Shown here: positions 7,986-13,310 of the stretch, piece by piece
Layout of the letters: every line of letters starts with the position of its first letter
How positions within the stretch are numbered: the first letter of the stretch is position 1
Source: Clostridiaceae bacterium
GTDB taxonomy: Bacteria; Bacillota; Clostridia; Oscillospirales; Acutalibacteraceae
NCBI GenBank assembly: GCA_016295355.1
Contig: JAEDLK010000033.1
Coordinates: 1-13,310, forward strand
Reading direction: 5' to 3'
Length of the DNA stretch: 13,310 bases
The notes under the pieces: model-generated
Told to the model about the DNA's origin: nothing
Database searches by the model: none
What the model saw: the letters and a program-made list of their open reading frames with translations, nothing else
Position numbers and translations under genes: made by a program

Positions 7986-8023
7986 AAAGACAGTTTGCCT
8001 ATGGCAGACTGTCTTTGCTTTTT
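7986..8023 (+). terminator. Intrinsic terminator of ftsZ
   Basis: Arms 7986-7999 and 8003-8016 (AAAGACAGT...ACTGTCTTT at the outside, GCC-TAT-GGC at the tip) form a 14-pair stem with one T-G wobble and a three-base loop. It is followed by GCTTTTT (8017-8023). It starts 13 bases after the ftsZ stop. Confidence 0.85.
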
Positions 8024-8029
8024 GCTTAG

Positions 8030-8067
8030 AAAAAAGGGCTGTCAACGAAAGTTGACAGCCCTTTTCT
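8030..8067. terminator. Bidirectional terminator between ftsZ and the small minus-strand gene
   Basis: AAAAGGGCTGTCAAC (8032-8046) and GTTGACAGCCCTTTT (8051-8065) are a perfect 15-pair stem closed by a GAAA loop. On the minus strand the stem is followed by six T residues (complement of 8030-8035); on the plus strand by four. It therefore serves best as terminator of the small minus-strand gene and as back-up for ftsZ. Confidence 0.85.
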
Positions 8068-8070
8068 GTT

Positions 8071-8104
8071 TGGCCGAGATTTCCCAGGCGGGAAATCTCG
8101 GCCA
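8071..8104. repeat. Perfect 15-bp inverted repeat without a T tract
   Basis: TGGCCGAGATTTCCC (8071-8085) is the exact reverse complement of 8090-8104, separated by the loop AGGC. It begins 5 bases after the preceding terminator hairpin and ends 13 bases before the stop codon of the small minus-strand gene. No T run follows on either strand, so simple intrinsic termination is not supported. An mRNA 3'-end stabiliser, a protein-binding site or a dispersed palindromic repeat are possible. Confidence 0.8.
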
Positions 8105-8117
8105 TGGTTACGCTTGT

Positions 8118-8243
8118 TTAGCAGCAGTCGTTGCCGCCGCAGCCGCTATTACCACCGCAGCCGTTGCCGCAGCAAAGGAGAATCAGAATGATAACCAGTA
8201 CCCAAGTACAGCAGTTACCACCGAACAAATTGTTGTTACACAT
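8118..8243 (-). CDS. Small Cys/Gly/Asn-rich hydrophobic protein (41 aa), function unknown
   Basis: I do not recognise a named family with certainty. The 41 codons start at ATG (complement of 8241-8243), with AGGAGGG 8 bases upstream, an excellent ribosome binding site. An ATG slightly upstream stops after four codons. The product has three parts: a short polar head (MCNNNLFGGNCC), one hydrophobic segment TWVLVIILILL (residues 13-23) too short for a standard span unless flanking residues contribute, and a tail of CC/GNGCGG/CGGNDCC blocks. Nine of 41 residues are cysteine (2, 11, 12, 24, 25, 29, 35, 40, 41). Small Cys- or Gly-rich hydrophobic proteins of this style occur in spore formers, some of them coat or spore-membrane associated; that link is inference. 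The gene is convergent with ftsZ and divergent from ctsR, and ends at the shared terminator. Its own binding site, promoter-like sequence and terminator argue against a chance frame. Confidence 0.75.
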   Translation of the reverse strand: MCNNNLFGGNCCTWVLVIILILLCCGNGCGGNSGCGGNDCC

Positions 8244-8267
8244 CGAACATACCCTCCTTTCTGTTCT

Positions 8268-8298
8268 ATTATATCTTATGCCGATGCAGTCAAAGCGT
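8268..8298 (-). promoter_or_regulatory. Promoter region of the small minus-strand gene
   Basis: On the minus strand a perfect TATAAT (complement of 8268-8273) is preceded by TTGACT (complement of 8288-8293), but the spacer is only 14 bases, short for sigma-A. The same region reads CATAAGATA (complement of 8272-8280) with AC 16 bases upstream (8297-8298), which fits the sporulation sigma-K pattern AC-N16/17-CATAnnnTA. Which factor is used cannot be decided from sequence. Confidence 0.5.
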
Positions 8299-8340
8299 TA
8301 CGGGTGGTCAAGACATAATAAAAAATTTTTATAAAAAGTA

Positions 8341-8357
8341 TTTGACTTTCTCTGACT
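8341..8357 (-). promoter_or_regulatory. CtsR operator 1 (inverted), overlapping the -35 box
   Basis: Read on the minus strand, this site is AGTCAGA-GAA-AGTCAAA. That is the tandem-heptad CtsR box (A/GGTCAAA, 3-base spacer, A/GGTCAAA) with one mismatch in the first heptad. It covers the -35 hexamer of the ctsR promoter, so a bound CtsR dimer would block RNA polymerase. Confidence 0.85.
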
Positions 8358-8369
8358 TTGTGCTATAAT
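8342..8369 (+). promoter_or_regulatory. Sigma-A promoter of the ctsR-mcsA-mcsB-clpC operon
   Basis: TTGACT (8342-8347), a 16-base spacer and TATAAT (8364-8369) form the promoter. An A/T tract at 8318-8339 directly upstream resembles an UP element. The -35 box is inside CtsR operator 1, and operator 2 begins 3 bases after the -10 box, around the expected transcript start. Confidence 0.9.
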
Positions 8370-8371
8370 AT

Positions 8372-8388
8372 AGTCAGACAAAGTCAAA
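8372..8388 (+). promoter_or_regulatory. CtsR operator 2, at the transcription start
   Basis: AGTCAGA-CAA-AGTCAAA matches the CtsR tandem-heptad box. It is identical to the reverse complement of operator 1 at 16 of 17 positions; the one difference is in the 3-base spacer. Centre-to-centre distance of the two boxes is 31 bp, close to three helical turns. Confidence 0.9.
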
Positions 8389-8404
8389 AATCGAGGGATG
8401 AAGG

Positions 8405-8863
8405 ATGAAAATCAGTGATATCATCACGCAAACCATCATACAATTATTGGACGAATCGGAGGACGGTCGTGCAGAAATTCAGCGTAACGAGTTGGCCGAG
8501 AATATGGGCTGCGTCCCCAGCCAAATCAATTATGTGTTAAGCTCACGGTTTACGCCGGAGCGAGGGTATCAAATTGAAAGCTACCGGGGTGGCGGCGGAT
8601 ATATCCGCATCACACGGGTGAGAATGGATAAACCTACCGCTATGATGCACATCGTCAATTCCATCGGCGAAACCATGGATGCCACGACGGCTCGTATTGT
8701 ATTGGATAATTGCTTAAATGCGTCGTTGTTAAGCGATTCGGCTGCGACCCTTATTTGTGCGGCTTTATCCAACTATGTGATGGCGGTGGTGCCGCCGGGC
8801 GAGCGTGACCGTCTGCGGGCCGCTATCCTTAAACAAATGCTATTATCACAGATTAACGGATGA
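8405..8863 (+). CDS. ctsR: Class III stress-gene repressor CtsR
   Basis: CtsR is a dimeric winged helix-turn-helix repressor of clp and mcs genes that loses DNA binding on heating. The 152-residue length is typical. The N-terminal DNA-binding domain includes NELAENMGCVPSQINYVLSSRF (about 28-49). The wing carries RGGGGYIRI (61-69), the tetraglycine loop shown in other species to be the intrinsic heat sensor. The C-terminal dimerisation and regulatory half follows from about residue 75. ATG 8405 has GAGGG 7 bases upstream. The two CtsR boxes at its own promoter predict autoregulation of the whole operon. R61 next to the glycines corresponds to the arginine that McsB can phosphorylate in Bacillus (family knowledge). 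Confidence 0.97.
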   Translation: MKISDIITQTIIQLLDESEDGRAEIQRNELAENMGCVPSQINYVLSSRFTPERGYQIESYRGGGGYIRITRVRMDKPTAMMHIVNSIGETMDATTARIVLDNCLNASLLSDSAATLICAALSNYVMAVVPPGERDRLRAAILKQMLLSQING

Positions 8864-8877
8864 AGGGAAGTCGTTTT

Positions 8878-9375
8878 ATGTTGTGTCAAAAATGTGGAAA
8901 GAATCCGGCAACCACGCATATTCATACGGTTGTCAACGGTGTGACGGCAGATGCCGATCTCTGTGCCGACTGTGCCAAGCAATACGGTTATTCTAAGTTT
9001 TCGTCAAACAGCTTGGTGGATATGTTGGCCTCTATGTTCGGGGACGCTGTGCAAAGCGGTTCAGCCTTAGCCGATACTCGTTGTCCTTGTTGTCATTCCA
9101 GCTTTTCGGATATTGCCGAAATCGGCAAGGTTGGCTGTCCGGAGTGCTATAAGGTTTTCAAAAATGAACTGTTGCCGTATTTGAAACGGGTGCATGGCAG
9201 CACGCATCATATCGGTAAACGTCCGAATCGCCCCGTGCCGGCGGTATCGGTCGATGACCGTCTGACCCGTATGAGAGCCCACTTAAATGAATTGATTCGC
9301 AACGAAAATTTCGAGGAGGCCGCTGTTGTGCGGGATGAAATCAAAAAGGTTGAGGGGGAAGAAAACCATGAGTAG
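8878..9375 (+). CDS. mcsA: McsA, zinc-finger activator of the protein-arginine kinase
   Basis: McsA binds and activates the McsB kinase and, through it, modulates CtsR and ClpC. I start at ATG 8878 (165 residues), since AAGGGAAG lies upstream at proper spacing and McsA proteins begin with M-[IL]-C-Q-x-C. An earlier in-frame ATG at 8860 overlaps the ctsR stop (ATGA) and would add six residues. Four zinc-type cysteine pairs are visible: C3-C6, C29-C32, C69-C72 (with an extra C71) and C87-C90. A UVR-type helical motif near the C-terminus (about 128-160, DRLTRMRAHLNELIRNENFE then AAVVRDEI) is the expected partner-binding module. The 3' end overlaps mcsB by 8 bases. Confidence 0.95.
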   Translation: MLCQKCGKNPATTHIHTVVNGVTADADLCADCAKQYGYSKFSSNSLVDMLASMFGDAVQSGSALADTRCPCCHSSFSDIAEIGKVGCPECYKVFKNELLPYLKRVHGSTHHIGKRPNRPVPAVSVDDRLTRMRAHLNELIRNENFEEAAVVRDEIKKVEGEENHE

Positions 9376-10378
9376 TTGGTACAGTCAAAAACAGACAGAT
9401 GATGTGGTCGTCAGCACCCGTATTCGTTTGGCACGAAACCTAAACGGTTTTCCTTTTGCCGCTCGCATGGATGCTTCTGCCCGCGAAAAGGTCAACGGGT
9501 TGGTTAAAAAGGCGATTTTGGAAAGTGATACGCCGTTTGCTAAGCAATTGCGGTTTATTGCCATGAATGATGTTCCGGAAAACGAGGTCTACGCTATGGT
9601 GGAACGTCATATCATCAGCCCGGATTTTGCCGAGAACCGTGATGGGCGTGCCATTATCATTTCACAGGATGAGTCCATCTGTGTGATGATCGGCGAAGAG
9701 GATCATATCCGGATTCAGGTGTTGCTGTGCGGGTTACAGCTTGAAAAGGCGTATGATTTGGCTAACCAAATTGATGAATTGCTGTCGGCCGGATTATCGT
9801 ATGCCTTTGATGAACAACTCGGCTATTTGACCGAGTGTCCCACCAATTTGGGCACCGGGATGCGAGCTTCCGTAATGATGCATCTGCCGGCTTGTGAAAA
9901 CAACGGAACGGTGGCACAAATATTAGAGGCTATCGGAAAGATCGGCTTTACGGTACGAGGCATTTACGGCGAGGGAAGCAAGGCTCAGGGGGCTTTATAC
10001 CAAATCTCCAACCAGATTACACTGGGCATTGCCGAAAAGAATGCCATGGGGAATCTTGCACTGATTGCACGACAAATCGCAGAAAAAGAAAGGGCAGCCC
10101 GAGAAGCGATCGATCGGACGACACTGGAGGATGCTGTTTGGCGGGCGTATGGTACTTTGAAGTATCTTAGAAAGGTAAGCAGTGAAGAGACGGCAAAATT
10201 GATTTCCTATGTTAGTATGGGGGTCAGTATGGGTATACTGTCGATAGGCGATAAGAACCCAATGGAAATGCTGATAGAAACACAGCCGCACATGCTGTGT
10301 CGAAAATTCGGCGAAAAACAGGCAAGCGAACGAGATGTGCTACGGGCGGATATGATTCGCAAGTGGTTGCAATCATAA
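9368..10378 (+). CDS. mcsB: Protein-arginine kinase McsB
   Basis: McsB uses ATP to phosphorylate arginine side chains, tagging proteins for ClpCP. It is related to phosphagen (guanidino) kinases. ATG 9368 (336 residues) has GAGGGGG about 10 bases upstream and lies in the 8-base overlap with mcsA; an upstream in-frame ATG at 9326 lies deep in mcsA and adds residues foreign to the family. Seen: STRIRLARN (16-24), EEDHIRIQ (110-117, including the catalytic glutamates), CPTNLGTGMRAS (157-168, active-site cysteine loop), RGIYGEGSKAQG (197-208) and SNQITLG. RDVLRA at 322-327 matches the RDxxRA phosphoarginine-binding pocket that makes McsB self-activating. It is slightly shorter than the Bacillus enzyme, mainly at the N-terminus. 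All catalytic motifs are intact. Confidence 0.97.
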   Translation: MSSWYSQKQTDDVVVSTRIRLARNLNGFPFAARMDASAREKVNGLVKKAILESDTPFAKQLRFIAMNDVPENEVYAMVERHIISPDFAENRDGRAIIISQDESICVMIGEEDHIRIQVLLCGLQLEKAYDLANQIDELLSAGLSYAFDEQLGYLTECPTNLGTGMRASVMMHLPACENNGTVAQILEAIGKIGFTVRGIYGEGSKAQGALYQISNQITLGIAEKNAMGNLALIARQIAEKERAAREAIDRTTLEDAVWRAYGTLKYLRKVSSEETAKLISYVSMGVSMGILSIGDKNPMEMLIETQPHMLCRKFGEKQASERDVLRADMIRKWLQS

Positions 10379-10420
10379 CACCCATGCGCATTTCAAAAAA
10401 CCTCAAAAGGAGGAATTTTT

Positions 10421-12877
10421 ATGAAATATAATTTTAACGGATTTACGGAAAAGGCCAACGAGGCCATGAATCATGCCATTCATTCGGCTGAAATCATGGG
10501 CCACACCTATGTCGGCAGTGAGCACTTGCTGCTGGGTCTTGCCAAGGTTGGAAGCGGCGTGGCCGCCGGTGTGTTGGCCGCTCATGATGTGACACCGGCT
10601 AAACTGGAAAAGCTTATGACGCTGAGAATCGGGGCGGGCACCCCCACAAGACTGTCGCCCGATTATTTAACGCCCCGTGCCAAACGAGTACTGGAGGTGG
10701 CGATCAACGGATGTCGTAATATGGGCAAGAGCTTTGTGGGGACCGAGCATTTGTTGGTGGCTATTTTAAGCGAGGGTGATAACTATGCCATCCGTTTTCT
10801 AAATGAACTCGGGATCGATGAGACGGCTCTGACGGCCGAAGCACTTAAGGCTTCCGGCATTGATTTGGCAGATGAAGAAACAGACGAGTCTATGCCGGAC
10901 GGTACTACAGAGCCGGGTGGTAAGGAAATGCCGGGCAATCTGTCACGCTTTGGACGGGATTTGACGGCTGAGGCCAAGAAAGGCAAGATTGATCCGGTTA
11001 TCGGACGGGAAGAAGAAATTCAGCGAGTGATACAGATTCTCTGTCGCCGTACCAAGAATAATCCTTGCTTAATCGGTGAACCGGGCGTCGGTAAAACCGC
11101 CGTGGCCGAGGGCTTGGCCGAAAAAATTGCCTCGGGAGAGGCGCCGGATTTACTGCGTGGTAAACGTGTGTTTTCACTCGATTTAACCGGCATGGTAGCC
11201 GGGACAAAATACCGCGGTGACTTCGAAGAACGCATCAAATCGGTGATTGAACAGGTCAAAAAGGCCGGCAATATTATTCTGTTTATTGATGAAGTGCACA
11301 CCTTGATCGGTGCCGGATCGGCCGAGGGCAGCACGGATGCGGCCAATATTCTAAAGCCGTCCTTAGCACGGGGAGATTTGCAGGTGATCGGCGCCACAAC
11401 GTTGGCAGAATACCGCAAAAACATCGAAAAAGATGCTGCTTTGGAGCGTCGGTTCCAGCCCGTGATGCTCAACGAGCCCAACATCGAGGATGCTATTTTG
11501 ATTCTAAAAGGGCTTAAGGATAAGTACGAAGCGCACCATAAGGTAACCATTACCGATGAGGCTATTCGTGCGGCGGTGGAATTATCATCCCGCTATATCA
11601 CCGATCGGTATTTGCCGGACAAGGCCATTGACTTGATTGATGAGGCCGGTTCAAAAGTACGCCTGAAAGTGTTTGATATGCCGGCCGATGTGAAAGAGCT
11701 GGAGGAAAAAATTCGCCGAAATGCTCAGGCCAAGGAAGAAGCGGTCAAGGGCCAGGATTTCGAAGCGGCCGCCCGTCTGCGTGATGAAGGCAAAAAATTG
11801 GCCGAACAGCTTAAGATGCAAAAAGAACAGTGGCAGGACAGCCATCGTGAATCACAGGGAAGTGTAACCGCTGAAACAATTGCCGAGATTGTGTCCGACT
11901 GGACAGGGGTGCCGGTATCGCAGCTTACCCAGGAGGAAAGCGAGAGGCTCTTAAAGCTGGAGAGTGTTTTGCATGAACGTTTGGTTGGACAGCAAGAGGC
12001 GGTCAAGGCGGTATCCGGGGCCATCCGACGTGGTCGTGTCGGACTTAAAGATCCCAACCGACCCATTGGCTCGTTTATCTTTTTAGGCCCTACGGGTGTT
12101 GGCAAAACAGAGCTGTGTAAGGCCTTGGCACAGGCTATGTTCGGCAGCGAAAATGCCATGATTCGGTTGGATATGTCTGAGTATATGGAGAAGCATACCG
12201 TTTCTCGTATGGTCGGATCGCCTCCCGGATATGTCGGCTTTGAGGAGGGTGGTCAGCTAACCGAAAAGGTGCGTCGTAATCCCTATTCGGTTGTGCTTTT
12301 CGATGAAATCGAAAAGGCTCATCCCGATGTGTTTAACCTTTTATTGCAGATTCTTGATGATGGCATTTTGACCGATTCACAGGGTCGTAAGGTCAATTTC
12401 AAAAACACCATTATCATTATGACCTCCAACATCGGCGCTCGGTTACTGACTGACAAAAAGACTGCCTTTGGCTTTTCGGATGCATCGTTGCAGGACGGTG
12501 AAAGAGAAGTCAATGATCAGGTGTTGGCAGAACTGAAAAAAGCGTTTAGACCGGAATTCCTAAACCGTGTGGATGACATCATCGTGTTCCACAAACTCAG
12601 TAGTGAGGAAATCGCCGAGATTGCCGGAAAGATGCTTGCCGGGCTATCCGCCCGTTTAGAAAAACTCGGCATTGACATTCGCTTTACCGATGATGCGGTT
12701 AAGGCTGTCGCCGATCAGGGCTTTGATCCCGTATACGGGGCTCGCCCATTGCGTCGTTGCATTCAAAATAAGATTGAGGATGCCCTGAGTGAACGCCTGC
12801 TGGCAAATGACTTTAAGGCAAATGATCGTGTGGTTTGTGACTTTTCCGATCATCAGTTTGTCTTTACAATAGAATAA
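10421..12877 (+). CDS. clpC: AAA+ unfoldase ClpC (ClpP partner)
   Basis: ClpC forms a hexameric ATPase that unfolds proteins and feeds them to ClpP. The ATG has AAGGAGG 7 bases upstream. The 818-residue protein has two Clp-N repeats (about 1-70 and 78-145), AAA1 with Walker A GEPGVGKT (219-226) and Walker B LFIDE (287-291), and a coiled middle domain with a UVR motif around 440-466. AAA2 has Walker A GPTGVGKT (556-563) and Walker B FDE (627-629), followed by the C-terminal D2-small domain. E34 and E109, in the GSEHLL and GTEHLL motifs, correspond to the phosphoarginine-binding glutamates E32 and E106 of Bacillus ClpC. The ClpP-docking loop reads FGF (683-685) where Bacillus has VGF. This is the last gene of the CtsR-controlled operon; no promoter is evident in the 42 bases before it. 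Confidence 0.98.
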   Translation: MKYNFNGFTEKANEAMNHAIHSAEIMGHTYVGSEHLLLGLAKVGSGVAAGVLAAHDVTPAKLEKLMTLRIGAGTPTRLSPDYLTPRAKRVLEVAINGCRNMGKSFVGTEHLLVAILSEGDNYAIRFLNELGIDETALTAEALKASGIDLADEETDESMPDGTTEPGGKEMPGNLSRFGRDLTAEAKKGKIDPVIGREEEIQRVIQILCRRTKNNPCLIGEPGVGKTAVAEGLAEKIASGEAPDLLRGKRVFSLDLTGMVAGTKYRGDFEERIKSVIEQVKKAGNIILFIDEVHTLIGAGSAEGSTDAANILKPSLARGDLQVIGATTLAEYRKNIEKDAALERRFQPVMLNEPNIEDAILILKGLKDKYEAHHKVTITDEAIRAAVELSSRYITDRYLPDKAIDLIDEAGSKVRLKVFDMPADVKELEEKIRRNAQAKEEAVKGQDFEAAARLRDEGKKLAEQLKMQKEQWQDSHRESQGSVTAETIAEIVSDWTGVPVSQLTQEESERLLKLESVLHERLVGQQEAVKAVSGAIRRGRVGLKDPNRPIGSFIFLGPTGVGKTELCKALAQAMFGSENAMIRLDMSEYMEKHTVSRMVGSPPGYVGFEEGGQLTEKVRRNPYSVVLFDEIEKAHPDVFNLLLQILDDGILTDSQGRKVNFKNTIIIMTSNIGARLLTDKKTAFGFSDASLQDGEREVNDQVLAELKKAFRPEFLNRVDDIIVFHKLSSEEIAEIAGKMLAGLSARLEKLGIDIRFTDDAVKAVADQGFDPVYGARPLRRCIQNKIEDALSERLLANDFKANDRVVCDFSDHQFVFTIE

Positions 12878-12906
12878 TTCATTGGGCGGTTGAACATCGC
12901 CTGATA

Positions 12907-12941
12907 AGTCAGGATCTCCGGTTAAGCCGGAGGTCCTGACT
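12907..12941 (+). terminator. Hairpin after clpC, probable operon terminator
   Basis: AGTCAGGATCTCCGG (12907-12921) pairs with CCGGAGGTCCTGACT (12927-12941) across the loop TTAAG. The stem has 15 pairs, one a T-G wobble. It starts 29 bases after the clpC stop. The base run after it, GCTTATG, lacks the usual T tract, so termination may be inefficient, factor-assisted, or the hairpin may mainly protect the mRNA end. Confidence 0.65.
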
Positions 12942-13063
12942 GCTTATGTAAGCGGATGTGATGAATCTTTATTGTCTTTACTTTTTTATTCTGTACTCCC
13001 TCCTCCTACGCAGAGGATGAGTAAATCCAAAGGAAAGGAGCTTGCTTGAACGCCTACGCTATT
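12942..13063. other. Non-coding stretch after clpC
   Basis: I see no credible gene on either strand here. It holds a T-rich segment (about 12969-12990) and a purine-rich AAAGGAAAGGAG (13029-13040) that looks like a ribosome binding site. That element is followed only by a 29-codon TTG frame running antisense to the AraC relic, which I do not call. Together with the relic and palindromes it makes up the 433-base gene-free tail of the window. Confidence 0.5.
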
Positions 13064-13198
13064 CTACGATATTATTTTTGCTTTATATTCTTTAAGAGAT
13101 ATCCCTGCGTGATACTTAAAGAATTTACGCAATAATTCAGGAGAACCAAAGCCTCATTTATGGGCAATTTCTTTGGTCGAACAGTTTGAATTTTTACC
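13064..13198 (-). pseudogene. Relic of an AraC-family regulator C-terminus (internal stop)
   Basis: Read on the minus strand, the 45 codons give a pattern like the second helix-turn-helix of AraC-family activators: NCSTKEIAHK, an in-frame TGA (complement of 13154-13156), then GFGSPELLRKFFKYHAGIS and LKEYKAK before a TAG. The family form is IAxxxGFxSxxxFxRxFKKxxGxSPxxYR, so the match is clear. The stop falls just before the GF, where intact proteins carry a hydrophobic residue or cysteine. Upstream on the minus strand the same frame meets further stops (TAG at the complement of 13202-13204), and nothing resembling the first helix-turn-helix or a sensor domain is visible. It is a decayed fragment, not an expressed regulator. 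The surrounding DNA is AT-rich compared with the genes (16 G or C in the 60 bases 13061-13120). Confidence 0.75.
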
Positions 13199-13219
13199 CA
13201 GCTATCATTGTTATAGATA

Positions 13220-13251
13220 GTCGAAATAGTGGTTAGATACACTATTTCGAC
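13220..13251. repeat. Perfect 12-bp inverted repeat
   Basis: GTCGAAATAGTG (13220-13231) is the exact reverse complement of CACTATTTCGAC (13240-13251), with an 8-base loop. It lies immediately upstream (minus-strand sense) of the AraC relic. No T run follows it, so it does not look like a plain terminator. Confidence 0.75.
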
Positions 13252-13252
13252 A

Positions 13253-13269
13253 CCAAATCTTCGATTTGG
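13253..13269. repeat. Short palindrome adjoining the 12-bp inverted repeat
   Basis: CCAAATC-TTC-GATTTGG is a perfect 7-bp inverted repeat, one base after the previous palindrome. The two together give a 50-base block of nested hairpins, which suggests a dispersed intergenic repeat unit rather than coding sequence. Confidence 0.6.
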
Positions 13270-13310
13270 CAGGAAGTTTTAAAGAAAATTTGCCGATACC
13301 ATTGCAATGA

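Noticed and set aside
8242..8251. LexA/DinR box near the start of the small gene (CGAACATACC)
   Set aside because: Only one half-site fits; the second GTTC half is missing.
8288..8312. Additional CtsR-like heptads (AGTCAAA and GGTCAAG)
   Set aside because: They are 18 bases apart start to start, not 10, so they do not form a tandem-heptad box; the first is simply the complement of the minus-strand -35-like TTGACT.
7995..8334. Plus-strand open frames across the terminators and the small Cys-rich gene
   Set aside because: They run through two terminators and the antisense of the small gene; their Ala/Pro/Gln runs are the reverse reading of Cys/Gly codons.
13046..13135. 29-codon plus-strand frame starting TTG after GGAAAGGAG
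   Set aside because: It is antisense to the AraC relic, uses a weak start and has no recognisable features; the ribosome-binding-like purine run alone is not enough.
13066..13273. Longer minus-strand open frame overlapping the AraC relic in another frame
   Set aside because: It runs through the palindromes and lacks any family pattern, while the AraC match is in a different frame.

Overview
The window is chromosomal DNA from a low-to-mid-GC Gram-positive bacterium. It is most likely a member of the Clostridia, and Oscillospirales/Ruminococcaceae-like is my inference. The support is a meso-diaminopimelate-type MurE, a dcw (division and cell wall) cluster ordered murE-mraY-ftsW-murG-murA-ftsQ-ftsZ, and the Firmicutes-specific ctsR-mcsA-mcsB-clpC stress operon. 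All ribosome binding sites are of the GGAGG type.

Region 1 (1-6743, plus strand) makes and polymerises peptidoglycan precursors. MurE (5' end cut by the window) adds meso-DAP. MraY makes lipid I and MurG makes lipid II. FtsW polymerises lipid II at the septum. MurA performs the first committed cytoplasmic step, and FtsQ/DivIB is the bitopic divisome protein. Genes overlap or are tightly spaced, except for a 113-bp gap before murA that holds a good sigma-A-type promoter. murF and murD, commonly found between murE and ftsW, are absent here.

Region 2 (6744-8023) is ftsZ as its own transcription unit. It has a TTGAAA-N17-TAATAT promoter, an imperfect inverted repeat just upstream of the -35 box, a strong ribosome binding site and an intrinsic terminator. 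No ftsA precedes it, and no spoIIGA-sigE follows it.

Region 3 (8024-8340) is a short convergent/divergent island. It has two further hairpins, one of them a bidirectional terminator, and a 41-codon gene on the minus strand for a cysteine-, glycine- and asparagine-rich protein with one hydrophobic segment. That gene is easy to miss because of its size and is the least understood coding element in the window.

Region 4 (8341-12941) is the class III heat-shock operon. A promoter lies between two nearly perfect, inverted CtsR operators. It is followed by ctsR, mcsA (zinc-finger adaptor), mcsB (protein-arginine kinase) and clpC (AAA+ unfoldase). The phosphoarginine-recognition residues of McsB and of the ClpC N-domain are present, so the phosphoarginine tagging and ClpCP degradation route looks intact. 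A hairpin follows clpC.

Region 5 (12942-13310) has no intact gene and is partly AT-rich. It contains the decayed C-terminal helix-turn-helix of an AraC-family regulator (minus strand, internal stop) and two palindromes.

I see no RNA genes, CRISPR array, insertion sequence or prophage. Most of the window is conserved core genome. The points most worth a second look are the small Cys-rich gene with its hairpins, the operator architecture, the FtsZ C-terminus and the relic tail.
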